From positions 76,561,257 through 76,625,256 of the forward strand of contig NC_077238.1 in assembly GCF_947179165.1 (NCBI RefSeq): a stretch of DNA of 64,000 bases, written 5' to 3'. Shown one piece after another: positions 1 to 10,682 of this stretch (position 1 is the stretch's first letter; each line of letters starts with the position of its first letter). Under the pieces are notes generated by a model. It was not told where the DNA came from. It ran no database searches and saw only the letters and a list, made by a program, of their open reading frames with translations. Source of the DNA: Solanum dulcamara (lineage: Eukaryota; Streptophyta; Magnoliopsida; Solanales; Solanaceae). The position numbers were made by a program, and so were the translations under genes.

Positions 1-189
1 ATTTAAATTTTTAACTTTATTTAGAGAGGTGCACTCAATCTTACATTATATGACACTGAGTGTGGGTTCACATATTTATATTAAAATATTTTTTAAAAAA
101 TATAACACTACTATATATGATCTCGAGAGGGGAGCATAGATTTACGTGAATCTGGTGACCCCCTCTACAAACGCCCTTGGCAAGAAAGG
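1..189. other. unassigned AT-rich left edge
   Basis: No coding potential or repeat boundary was recognised here. The homology seen from about 190 onward to the solo LTR at 47157-49282 does not obviously extend left of that point. This stretch may be diverged LTR sequence or a different repeat. Confidence 0.3.
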
Positions 190-478
190 ATACAACCCAC
201 AAATTTCAGGCCCGTCTCCATAGTTTCTCCTTCCAGAAGTTAAGGATCTTTCTTTAATCCTTCTATAACTTCTTGGCTCCCAGGTAGTCTAGGTTTTCTC
301 AATTGAGTAGTTATAAATTCATTCTCATTGCTTAATATAATGTAGATTGACGGGAGATTTCATGCCTAATCCTTTGAACAAGGAGTCTGGATGGTTAAAT
401 GATTGTCAATTATTGTTAGCGTGGGAATGTATGCCGTGGGTTATGATTATTATGTTATTAGTGATAAAGGACCAATCT
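190..478 (+). mobile_element. left piece of an old LTR split by the gypsy insertion
   Basis: This piece resembles the solo LTR at 47157-49282. Shared stretches include the AATTTCAGGCC-like block, CTAGGTTTTCT and GGGAGRTTTCATG in the same order, corresponding to about 47440-47610. The LTR resumes at 19639 and ends at 21644 with GGTTGGATCGTGACA, like the 47-kb copy. About 290 bases of the LTR's 5' end are missing or too diverged to see. The AATCT at 474-478 is repeated at 19634-19638, which marks the later chromovirus insertion. Confidence 0.7.
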
Positions 479-723
479 TTTCACAACCCAAAATGGGTCA
501 TTAGTGACACCCACACTTAGTCTCCTAGGTGGGAGAACCAAAGATATTAAGATCAAGTGACAACACAATGAACAATTACATAATAAGTCAACAATATCAA
601 GAGTATACATGAGGACCCAGTCCTCCACACTACGGTCTTTTGGGAAATGAGTTATTTGAGATTGGGTAGTATTAAGTTATTTTAATATATTTTTTATTTT
701 TATATATTTTACTTTAATATTAC

Positions 724-990
724 TGTGTCGGAATGTGATACCAGATCCAATAATATCGTGTCGGTTCGTGACATCCGATCCAAATATACCGTGTTGGAAC
801 GTGATACCCAATCCAATAATATCATGTCGGAATGTGACACCTGATCTAAATATACCGTGTCAGAACGTGACACCCGATCCCATTATATCATATCGGAATG
901 TGACACCCAATCCCATTATATCGTGTCAAAACATGACATTCGATTCAAATATACCGTGTTGAAATATGACACCCGATCCAAATATAATTA
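724..990. repeat. 33-bp tandem array in 3' LTR, about 8 units
   Basis: Degenerate units follow the pattern GTGTCGGAACGTGACACCC then GATCCAAATATACC. Each unit holds a short inverted repeat, GTGTC...GACAC, around a five-to-six-base centre. Because 33 is a multiple of three, the array reads open in more than one frame and gives a spurious repetitive ORF. The array at 18206-18435 is the homologous one in the other LTR. Confidence 0.88.
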
Positions 991-1081
991 ATTTATCATT
1001 CTTTATTATCACATTCCACTTTATTAACAATATTTCATCAAATTTTCTTCATTCAAAGCATCACTTTTGATAGGGCAGATA

Positions 1082-1213
1082 CAAGATTATGGATTTCACG
1101 GTCTTGAGATTGCAAACCAATCACAACAGCATATCAACCATCCATACCAAGATTATGGATTTTACGGTTTTGAGATTGCAGACCAATCACAACAACATAT
1201 CAACCATTCATAC
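1082..1213. repeat. 66-bp tandem duplication specific to the 3' LTR
   Basis: The segment starting CAAGATTATGGATTT at 1082 is repeated from 1148 with a few substitutions. The other LTR has one copy (from about 18523), so the duplication postdates insertion. Confidence 0.85.
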
Positions 1214-1739
1214 CAACACAATTAAATGCATAGTAAAATTCACACATTACTCAATGACTATCAATCATTATTAAGATTCTATCTATGATATAAAATAAAC
1301 CATAATCTACCTCAATTGAAGTCAAGCAAGATAATTCACCAATGTTTTTCCTTTCTTCAAAGTCGCATGTTTTCAATCTATCAAGTATAGCAAACGAATC
1401 TGTCGACACTAATATTTTATATATGTTTAACCTAGACCCAATAACTCACCCAACTCTATAATCAATTCCCTAAAACTCAAGTCTAGGGTTAAGCCTCAAT
1501 TCCTCCAATATCATAATTCTAATGGTATTCATATAATACAATACACCTAATATTTAGTTACCTATCTCAATATATCAAAACTTGAATTATAATATGATAA
1601 TCAAATAAATTAAAAATAAAATAAAATCAAACCTACTATATTATCCCAAAAGAGCACGAACATCAACCAGCAAGTATCACTTGTGAATCCTTTTTTTCTT
1701 TTCTTTTTACTTTTCCCTAACCCAAATTCTATTACTTCT

Positions 1740-1749
1740 AATCATTAGC
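1740..1749. repeat. LINE target-site duplication, left copy
   Basis: AATCATTAGC immediately precedes the LINE. The right copy is at 10895-10904 and the empty site at 19134-19143. Additional matching A residues cannot be assigned because the right copy abuts the poly(A) tail. Confidence 0.93.
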
Positions 1750-1969
1750 TTAGAAATATCGGCAGTTCAAATCACTCTCCATCTGCTGTTAAACTGAACA
1801 TTGAACATCCATTCAAGGATGAATCATTGAAAATGCTTAAATCTCCATCTCATGCTCTCGGAGTGTACATGTCAGCGGATTTTGAATCTAAATAAGCTCT
1901 CAACGAAGAACCCTAAAGAAGCTCTCTACTGTTCATCCAACACACCTTCACAATATCAGGTCTGCCGGA

Positions 1970-4900
1970 ATGGCCTTACCGCCGCCGGTGGAGCTTCCCA
2001 GACCACCAGAACAAGCCTCATCCTCTAATCCAGCTAATACCACTTTGAATCTGCAAAAAGATACTGAAAATGCAATTTCAAGTGAGGTTGGATTGATTCC
2101 AAATGCACAACATTTTCCCAATCAAATTGGGAGCAATATTCAGGCGATTTATGCGAGAACAGCATCTGAGTCGCCTGAAATGCACCTCCAAAATCGAACA
2201 ACTTCAGGCGAGATTCAAGACATGGCAGCCACTAAAAGAAGCCGCTCACATTCGCCGCCGTCGTGCCTTCATATTCGAAGCGGCTCCGGAGAGATTCGAA
2301 CCATCGGACCTACTGGGGGTTGCTCACAAGGTCTTGGCGCAGCTGTAGGAACAATCTTCACCGGAGAAATCATCGCCGGTGAAGAAAGTGGTGTCGGCGC
2401 AGGGGCTCAGGCGACTCATTTTAAACAAAAGTTATACCAGAATGTTCCTCAGTTTGATGCGCCTCTCCTAAGCTCAGAGCGCCACTTCGAATCACCTCCA
2501 TTGGATTCGAATATCCCTTGGACCTCTGAGAACAGTAGGAGCCACGAAGTTGCAGGTTCAGCAGGTCAATTTTCAAAAAATATTAACTTTCAGGACCAAG
2601 TACAGCAACAATTGAATGGAATACAACCGTGTGATCACTATCATCATGCTCCAGCACAAATTCAAGAAATTCAAGGTAAGGAGAAGGAATGTAACAGTAA
2701 GTCGTCAACGGAAATTCAAGATAAGTCCTCTCAGCCCACTAATTTCTCTCAATCTGAACAATTTCATTATGTTAACAATAATGTTGATGGTCAACTACCT
2801 GTGAATACACTCGAACAAATGGCTTATGGTTCTACTGCTAGGAATAATATTATAGCTATGACCAATGACAAAAGAAATGATCAGAATGATAGAACTCAAA
2901 CTCCCTTAGTTGTCAATCAAAGTGGTCATGAAAAGAATCAGTCGCAAGGAATTCAAAACATGGAAACTGTTAAGGATCCTAACAATAGGAAACATGTTGA
3001 TCAAGCCATCATCGAAAATAGTGTCGAAACTATTGAAAAACCCACCGGAATCGCTATTCCGGTGAACGCCCAAAATAATTCGCAATCCCAAAACGACCCA
3101 CATACCATTACGAATGAAAAAAATCAAAAATCCCAATTTTTAGGCACCCCGAACTCAAATTCTAAAATTCCAACTTGCACAAATAGGTCCGAAAACAGTC
3201 TTCTCGTGCCCGAATCTGTTTTGGTTGATTGTATCACCACCCCAAGCAATCTTAGCACTTCCACTAATCCCAAACGTACCAACCATCCTCCCGTTTCAGA
3301 ATTCCCTCCCATCTCATCCAATTTCCAAAGATTCAACTCGAAAAACTCTAAAAATCCGGTAGTGTCCTTAACCCCCACCGCGCTACCTCCTAATACTAAG
3401 CCCCCTACCAACCAACCCACCACCACAAACCACCCTCCACCCCCTATAGCAAAGCAATCCATGGCTACAAGACTAAGAGCCAAACAAGCTGAGCCTACAA
3501 CCAGAATTGACCTAACACCCCCAAAAAGGGTGACAAAACAAGGTTGTCCGGCTATCATGTTTAAGAGAGAAGACTACATGATTAAGATGGCTGAATCATG
3601 TAAGTATACTCTCATAGGCAAGTTTTATAGCCCAATGCCAAAGATGGAGGTAATACGAAAAAAGTTCATTACTCAAACTGAACTTAGGGGCAAGGTCAAG
3701 ATCACCCATTTTAATTCTAGACATATATATATTGATCTTGACAATGAACATGATAGAGCTACTGTTTTAGACAGTAAGAGAATGTACATAGATGGTGTAT
3801 TCATGAGATTTCAAGTTTGGACCCCTACTTTCGATCCAAATTATGAAACCCCCATTCTTCCTGTTTGGGTCATACTCCCGGAACTCCCTTGGCATTGTTT
3901 CCATAAAGAATTTGTTACGCTTCTGCTCGCGGACGTGGGACAAGTGTTGCACTTGGACATGGCCTTCATGCAAAAGACGAGGGGGAGCGTGGCAAAAGCA
4001 AAAATCCAAATGGACATCACCAAGCCTAGAATCCAAAGTGTATGGATTGGATTCGACGAAAATGATGATCCAAATGGAGAAGGAAGATGGCAGGACATCG
4101 AATATGAAGATGTTCCCCTTTACTGTACCTACTGCAAACACCAAGGTCATACTCCCCTGGCTTGCCACGTCAGCAGAAGAGATGCAGAACGAAACAAGGC
4201 CAAAGATAAGGAAGAAGAACCAAAGAAAGATGCGTCGCCAAAAAACACAGGTATGATCTCTACTCCTATTGTTTTAGCTAACACTCTAAGTTTCAGACAA
4301 CAGGTACCTCTAGAAGAAACCACCACCACAACTCAGGAAGGAAGTCGCAAGGCGAAGGAGCACTCAATCAACCCAAACAGAAATCAAGTAGCAAACGACC
4401 AATGGCAAACCCAAAAGCGAAGAAACTTCAAAGGTAAGACCCAAACTGTGCAGAACACCCAAAGGATACAAGGCAATACTCAACAGGTGTACAAACCCAT
4501 TCAAGCAAAGACGCCAGGTATTGACTCAATGCTCCCAAACCCCAATCCCCAATTTGATTGTAATTCTGTTGTTATGACTGGTCCAATTCAAAATGGACAG
4601 CGCGAGCATCAACCAGGTATTGACTCAATGCTCCCAATCCCCCATGGCTCCCCGAATAATATTTTTACTGTATTGTCTGATTCCGAAGTTGATGGAGGTG
4701 AGGATGGTATTGAGGAGGAGCCAACTAACCTGCAGGATGGGGTGTCCAGAGGGGGGGTTTTGTCTCATGTTTTGCATGAGAACCTTAGGATTGACCCTAG
4801 GAATGACTTGAGAGCTCCTGTTACCACTTCAAATATTCAGCATTTTTCTTCCCAGCAACTTGACAAACTGGACCTTGCCTCTAAGGAATTGCCTGAGAAT

Positions 4901-6526
4901 CTTAAAGGCTCAGATGGTACTGAAATGAGGCTTGTGGATGCCCCTAGTTCCACACAGGAACAAGGTAACACTGCAGCTCCAATTCATGTGCACCAGCTGC
5001 AGTTTTTGGGAGAAGGCTCTTCACTTTGTCCAGCTGTTGGTTCCAAGGAAAATATGCTTGGTTTGAGTGTTGGTGCAGCTGCTACAGTGAAAGAAAAGAG
5101 TATACAAAATAAGGCCACTGAGGTGCAGGGATTGAGACCTGCATGTGATACTATTTTCACTCCTGAAATGGGCATCAATGCAGCCCCTTTTCAGCCTCAG
5201 GATCTGCAGGTTGTGGGAGATGTCCTAGCTGCTGGTTTGAATGAAAAATTGCAGGTTTTGAGTGCTACTTCAGCCCCTAATCTGAAGGAATATAGAGTAA
5301 AACATAGGGACACTCAAGTGCAAGGATTCACACCTGCAGCTGGCCCTATTTTCAATCAACAATTTGACATAAATGCAGCTCATCTTCAGAGTCAAAATCT
5401 GCAGGTTTTGGGTGGTGGTTTAGTTGCAGGTTTGCATGAAAATCTACAGATTTTGGGTGTTACATCAGCTGCTAATTTTGAAGAGAATATGATGAACAAT
5501 ATGGCCACTCAGGAACAGGGATCAAGACCTCTAGTTGCTCCTATTTCCACTCAGGAAATGGGCAACACTGCAGCCCCTACTCAGTCTCAAAACCTGCAGG
5601 TTTTGGAACATGTTCCAGCTGTAGGATTAAAGGACAACTTGCATGTCTTGGGGGCTAGCTCAACTCCTAGTTTGAAAGGAAAAAGTGTGCAAGTTGTGGT
5701 CCCTAAACTAATACCATTTCAGCACCAAAGTCTAGATGTAGATCACAATGACAATGCTGAAAATGACCAGGAAAAGGGCTGCAGTTTCAGCTATGCTTCA
5801 AGTGTTCAATTCCTCAATCCTGTCTCCCAACAAGTGCAACACCCAAACCCACAAATGCAGGCCTTTTATGCCTCTTTAACTCAACTTCCTGCTGCGAACC
5901 TTGTATTTAAAACACAAGGAGAAGCTACTGTTTCTCCAACTGCTCAAATCAACTGTAGTAATTCCAAACAGACATCCAACTCTAGGACTCATAAAAGAAA
6001 GGAAGCTAGAAAGAGGAAAGAACTAAAACAACATCAAGCTGCTGCAGCCACGAATGATGTAGTTGCTAATACATGCTCGCAGTTGGTTTTAGTTAACCAA
6101 AATACACATATCAGAAGCCCCGATTTTAAAGGTGAAGATCCCATCACTATTACTCCACTAAACATTGAGCCTATTCCTTTTATGCAGCCACAACAAGACT
6201 CCACCATTCCCTGCGCACTAAATACTACTCCTACCATAGCAAATGAATTTGATGAGTATGGTGTCATACATTCAGAAGATGAATATGACCAAGAGTTTCA
6301 AGGTGAGGTTGAACTAGAGGATGAAGAAGAGACTGCTGAACAGTCTAATAGAACTCTTGCACCATCCAAAACCACTACCAAAGTCACAGATAATGAGATG
6401 AACCAGCTAGCTAGTGAACAAGGCTTATCACCTAGAGGTATTCACCATAATCCAAAAATTTCTACTATGCATGCTTCGTTTAGTAGACCAAACACTAGGC
6501 TCTATAACCTCAGAACCCATCAATGA
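1970..6526 (+). CDS. LINE ORF1 protein, DUF4283 plus CCHC zinc knuckle, 1518 residues
   Basis: Probable nucleic-acid-binding ORF1 protein of a plant L1-type LINE, which packages element RNA with the ORF2 enzyme. A DUF4283-like region spans about residues 530-700, including the conserved-looking VWVILPELPWHCF near 632. It is followed by a knuckle CTYCKHQGHTPLAC at about 719 (C-x2-C-x4-H-x4-C). The first 500 residues are polar and low in complexity. About residues 995-1245 hold nearly four repeats of 65-69 residues. Beyond these are a basic patch (THKRKEARKRKELK, about 1340-1353) and an acidic tail. The start follows a 220-base leader; an internal methionine cannot be excluded. The stop overlaps the ORF2 start in ATGA. 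The length is well above what I expect for plant LINE ORF1 proteins. No premature stop is present. Confidence 0.92.
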   Translation: MALPPPVELPRPPEQASSSNPANTTLNLQKDTENAISSEVGLIPNAQHFPNQIGSNIQAIYARTASESPEMHLQNRTTSGEIQDMAATKRSRSHSPPSCLHIRSGSGEIRTIGPTGGCSQGLGAAVGTIFTGEIIAGEESGVGAGAQATHFKQKLYQNVPQFDAPLLSSERHFESPPLDSNIPWTSENSRSHEVAGSAGQFSKNINFQDQVQQQLNGIQPCDHYHHAPAQIQEIQGKEKECNSKSSTEIQDKSSQPTNFSQSEQFHYVNNNVDGQLPVNTLEQMAYGSTARNNIIAMTNDKRNDQNDRTQTPLVVNQSGHEKNQSQGIQNMETVKDPNNRKHVDQAIIENSVETIEKPTGIAIPVNAQNNSQSQNDPHTITNEKNQKSQFLGTPNSNSKIPTCTNRSENSLLVPESVLVDCITTPSNLSTSTNPKRTNHPPVSEFPPISSNFQRFNSKNSKNPVVSLTPTALPPNTKPPTNQPTTTNHPPPPIAKQSMATRLRAKQAEPTTRIDLTPPKRVTKQGCPAIMFKREDYMIKMAESCKYTLIGKFYSPMPKMEVIRKKFITQTELRGKVKITHFNSRHIYIDLDNEHDRATVLDSKRMYIDGVFMRFQVWTPTFDPNYETPILPVWVILPELPWHCFHKEFVTLLLADVGQVLHLDMAFMQKTRGSVAKAKIQMDITKPRIQSVWIGFDENDDPNGEGRWQDIEYEDVPLYCTYCKHQGHTPLACHVSRRDAERNKAKDKEEEPKKDASPKNTGMISTPIVLANTLSFRQQVPLEETTTTTQEGSRKAKEHSINPNRNQVANDQWQTQKRRNFKGKTQTVQNTQRIQGNTQQVYKPIQAKTPGIDSMLPNPNPQFDCNSVVMTGPIQNGQREHQPGIDSMLPIPHGSPNNIFTVLSDSEVDGGEDGIEEEPTNLQDGVSRGGVLSHVLHENLRIDPRNDLRAPVTTSNIQHFSSQQLDKLDLASKELPENLKGSDGTEMRLVDAPSSTQEQGNTAAPIHVHQLQFLGEGSSLCPAVGSKENMLGLSVGAAATVKEKSIQNKATEVQGLRPACDTIFTPEMGINAAPFQPQDLQVVGDVLAAGLNEKLQVLSATSAPNLKEYRVKHRDTQVQGFTPAAGPIFNQQFDINAAHLQSQNLQVLGGGLVAGLHENLQILGVTSAANFEENMMNNMATQEQGSRPLVAPISTQEMGNTAAPTQSQNLQVLEHVPAVGLKDNLHVLGASSTPSLKGKSVQVVVPKLIPFQHQSLDVDHNDNAENDQEKGCSFSYASSVQFLNPVSQQVQHPNPQMQAFYASLTQLPAANLVFKTQGEATVSPTAQINCSNSKQTSNSRTHKRKEARKRKELKQHQAAAATNDVVANTCSQLVLVNQNTHIRSPDFKGEDPITITPLNIEPIPFMQPQQDSTIPCALNTTPTIANEFDEYGVIHSEDEYDQEFQGEVELEDEEETAEQSNRTLAPSKTTTKVTDNEMNQLASEQGLSPRGIHHNPKISTMHASFSRPNTRLYNLRTHQ
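4952..5700 (+). repeat. in-frame tandem repeats inside LINE ORF1
   Basis: Units begin at codons near 4952, 5159, 5354 and 5549, giving periods of 207, 195 and 195 bases (69, 65 and 65 residues); the last is partial. Recurrent residues are TQEMGNTAAP, SQNLQVLG, AGLKENLQVLG and TSAPNLKE. All spacings are multiples of three, so the frame is kept. Confidence 0.9.
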
Positions 6527-9500
6527 TTAACACAATTGTATGGAATGCTAGAGGTATCAATACCAAAGGTGTCATAGATAGACTAAAATTCCTCAAACAA
6601 ATCCATCAAACGTCCATAATTTCCATCCTAGAACCTTTTTCCAACAACGCTCATCTACAAAGCTTTAGAATCAACCTTGGTATGGATAGGTCCGCTTGCA
6701 ATCCTAATGGTAAGATTTGGATTTTCTGGACTCAAGATGTTGATTGTAAAGTTACTGATATTGATGATCAACAGATCACTTGTGAGATGAAACATGTAGA
6801 GCATCCAAATGCATTTCTCATGACATTTGTCTATGGAAAATGCAAAGATACTCTTAGACGACCACTTTGGGATAGGCTTTTGCATCACGCTTCCACTAAC
6901 CTTCCTTGGTGCACAGTTGGGGACTTCAATGTCACCACGTCCACTACTGAGAAACTAGGTGGAATCCCTTACAACATGCAGAAAAGCTTTGAGTTTATCA
7001 GCGTTATCGAAGCTTGTGGCCTAACGGATTTGGGGTATCATGGCTCAGACTACACTTGGTGTAATCAACGAGATATGCATAAAAGAATATGGAAGCGACT
7101 CGATAGAGCTATGGTGTCCGATAACTGGTTAGCTGTCATGCCACACACTTCAGTTACTCACCTCCCTTCGACTGGCTCTGACCATAACCCTTTACTAATA
7201 GAGATGAATGCTAGACAAGATTCCCTTATTAAATATTTTAAATTCTTGAATTGTTGGGTGGATAACCCTACTTTTCTTGAAACTGTAAAGTCCTGTTGGG
7301 ACATACCTATGACGGGGAATCCAATGTGGTCATTCCACCAAAAAATGAAAAGGCTATCCTCTACCCTTAGCAAATGGTCGAGAGTGGAATTCGGCGACAT
7401 TTTTGCCAAGGTTAAGGAATATGAAGAATTGGTGAAAAGTGCCGAAGAAAATCTGATAATATCCAATAATGAAGAGAACAGGATGCAATTGCATGCTCTC
7501 AACGCCGAATACACCAGATTTCTTAAAATTGAAGAGAACATTCTGAAACAAAAAACTCAACTACATTGGTTCAAGGATGGAGACGCTAACACCAAGTATT
7601 TCCATGCTTTAATTCGTGGCAGGAGAAGACGATTGTTCATTCACAAGGTTACTAACGAAGAGGGGGATTTGATTCAAGGCGACGAACACATTGCTAGAGC
7701 AGCTTGTGATCATTTTCAAAAAATATTCACAGGTGATGAGTCTCCGATTTCGGAGAACATCTTGAATTGCGTTCCTAGAATGATCACAGCTACTCAGAAT
7801 GAAAGCCTTCAAGCCACGCCTACCATTGAGGAGTTAAAACAGGTGGTCTTCTCCATGAACCCTAACTCTGCAGCCGGTCCGGATGGCATGAATGGAAAAT
7901 TTTTCCAAGCTTGCTGGGAAATTATTTCGGAGGACCTACTTGCAGTGGTTAACTCTTTCTTCTGTGGCCATGCTATGCCTAAGTTTTTTTCTCATGCATG
8001 TTTAGTCTTGCTCCCAAAGGTAGATCACCCCAACACGCTCTCTGACTATAGACCCATTAGTCTCAGTAACTTTACTAATAAGATAATATCAAAACTCATT
8101 TGCCTCAGGCTCTCTCCCATTCTCCCCGGTCTTATTTCTCCTAATCAGTCCGGGTTTGTAAAAGGAAGAAGCATCTCAGAAAATATCATGCTAGCACAAG
8201 AGATTATCCACGATATCCGGAAGCCTGTTATTGGCGAGAATGTGGTTATCAAGTTAGACATGGCCAAAGCATATGATAGAGTCTCCTGGTCCTATACTTG
8301 TCTGGTACTGAGAAGAATGGGCTTCGGTGAGACCTTTATTGATATGATTTGGCAAATCATGTCTAATAACTGGTACTCCGTTCTCGTTAATGGGTCTAAA
8401 CATGGTTTTTTCCACTCCACCAGAGGGCTAAAACAGGGTGACCCTCTTTCTCCCGCCTTATTCATTTTAGGAGCGAAGGTACTGTCCCGAATGCTGAATA
8501 GTCTTCATAGCTACCACTTCTACCAGGGTTTCCATATGGCGAAAAGAGGCCCACAGATTAATCATTTGAGTTTTGCGGATGACGTTATCATCTTTACCTC
8601 CGGAAGGAGGGAAACTCTTCAGATTATCATGAAGACCTTGACCCTATATGAGCAGACATCGGGGCAAATTATAAACAAGAATAAGAGCCACTTCATGATG
8701 CATTCCAATGCGCTCCAAGACAATGTGGATATGGTGAAACAGGTTACAGATTTCACTCAAAAGCATAGTCCCATCACCTACTTAGGATGCCCTCTCTATA
8801 TTGGTAGGCAGAGAGTCATGTACTACACGAACATGGTTTCTAAGGTTGTCAACAGAATTAGAGGGTGGCATTCCAAAATCCTCAGCTACGGCGGTAGAGC
8901 TACACTTGTGAGATATATACTTCAGTCGCTTCCCATTCACCTCCTTTCAGCCATTACTCCTCCTAGTACTACTCTCAAGCAGATTGAGAGAGTTACCGCT
9001 GATTTTTTCTGGGGGTGGAAAGATAATAAGAAAAAATACCATTGGTCTTCATGGAAAAATTTGTGCTATCCTTATGATGAAGGAGGTATTGGGTTGAAGA
9101 GAACTACAGATGTCTGCAAATCTCTCCAGTTCAAGCAGTGGTGGAATTTAGAGCTAAACAGACGCTGTGGGGTGATTTCCTTAGAGCCAAATACTGTCAG
9201 AGAGCCAACCCCATCACCAAAAAATTTCATTCTGGGCAGTCGCGTGTGTGGAAACATATGATGCACAACAAACACACTGCCGAACCTCACATTCAATGGA
9301 GGCTACACTCGGGTTCGTGTTGTTTCTGGTGGGACGACTGGCTAGGTGTCGGACCATTAGCAAACTATAGACACGAGCTGGGAAGAGCGAACAATGCTAG
9401 GGTGGCTGATTTTCTTATAGATGGGCAGTGGAACATCGACATGCTAAATCAGTTGGCTCCACCACAGCTCATTACTCTCATAACTTCTACCACACTACAG

Positions 9501-10682
9501 ACGCAAGAAAACAAACCGGATCAGGCCATTTGGAAGCTGAATACCAATGGAAGCTTCACGTGCTCTTCGGCATGGAAGCTTGTGAGGAAACACAAGACCA
9601 AGACACTCTCCGACCACTACACTTGGCACAAAAACATACCCTTTAAATGCTCTTTTTTGCTGTGGAGGGCTTTTAGAGGCAAGCTGCCCACGGAGGAAAA
9701 GATCGTTGCATTCGGCCATGTTTCCACTCCATGTTCTTGCTGCCACAGCCCAGGTCCGGACACCATAGAACACATTTTCAGCACGGGCCAATTTGCTAGG
9801 AATATTTGGCGTTACTTCTCAGATTCCCTAGGCATCAGACATGAAGTCACGCCCCTCAAACCCCTTATTATGAGCTGGTGGCTTCGCAAGTACCGCACAG
9901 AAGCTCACAAACTTATCCTTCACTCCACCCCAATATTTATATGTTGGAATTTGTGGAAGAATAGATGCGCGAGCAAATACGGGGGGAAGAGTTCTAGCTT
10001 GGCGAGAGTGAAATTTGCAGTTTTCAAGGACATCTCTAATCTTCTTAGAATCGCATACCCCTATATCCATTGGCCTTCGAACTGGATCCACACTATCTCC
10101 TACATAGATAAGTGTAGTCATGAGATGAAGATTACCCAAGTCTCATGGATTAAGCCACAACTCGGTTTCGTTAAGCTAAATACTGACGGTAGCGCGTTGG
10201 GTAATCCGGGGGCTATTGGGGGGGGTGGCATTGTAAGAGATCACATGGGTAATTTCCTCTTCGCTTACGCCATACCACTAGGGGAGGGAACCAACAATCA
10301 AGCTGAACTAGAGGCGGCTACTTATGGGCTTAGATGGTGCATTCAACAGGGCTTCCATCATGTTATCCTAGAAGTTGACTCGGAGTTGCTCACTAAATGG
10401 ATCAGTCACCAGATGAAACCTCCGTGGAGCCTTCACCAGGTAACTCGTGACCTTGTTGATATTACCAAATTATTTGCCTTCTTTGCTTGCAAACATGTAT
10501 ACAGGGAGGCAAACTTCACTGCGGATGCTCTCTCCAAGCACAGTCACACTCTTACCATTCCAGGCCACTACACTACCCTCCAGCAGCTACCTCGTGGTAT
10601 TCGAGGATACTACATGCTAGATAGAATCGGCCTACCTAGCTTTAGGCGGAGGAAGACCAAACGGATTAAGAAGCCTCCATGA
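6523..10682 (+). pseudogene. LINE ORF2: AP endonuclease, reverse transcriptase, zf-RVT, RNase H, with one frameshift
   Basis: Encodes the LINE's target-primed reverse transcription enzyme. The N-terminal endonuclease has N8, E37 (ILEPF), Y104, D134/N136 (GDFN) and S219-D220-H221. RT has the DYRPISL block, D579 (KLDMAKAYDRV), RGLKQGDPLSP and FADD at 684-687, so its catalytic aspartates are present. Frame 1 ends at 9261. The protein continues in frame 3 with a zf-RVT region (about 9520-9800, CSCC...H) and an RNase H domain (about 10165-10540: TDGS, AELEA, EVDS, TADALS). The break is a one-base deletion in a T run at about 9147-9149, inferred from the in-frame LINE relative at 63345-63365. The start ATG overlaps the ORF1 stop. 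All domains survive, so a lesion or a base error is the only visible defect. Confidence 0.95.

Noticed and set aside
724..990. CRISPR-like regularly repeated 33-bp units, with an open frame encoding an 11-residue repeat peptide
   Set aside because: Units are contiguous without unique spacers, lie inside an LTR, and recur in the sister LTR. The open frame follows from unit length divisible by three. This is a eukaryotic genome.
3124..4256. Open frames on the minus strand and in frame 3 across LINE ORF1 (3124-3558, 3767-4168, 3843-4256)
   Set aside because: They overlap the 1518-residue ORF1, which has recognisable domains. The alternatives have no domain and are compositional shadows.
9130..9270. 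Programmed ribosomal frameshift between RT and RNase H
   Set aside because: The related LINE at 63345-63370 is continuous in frame at this point, so a one-base deletion or error is simpler.
9138..10682. A separate 514-residue gene starting at 9138
   Set aside because: It is the C-terminal part of LINE ORF2 (zf-RVT and RNase H) after a frameshift; the methionine at 9138 is incidental.
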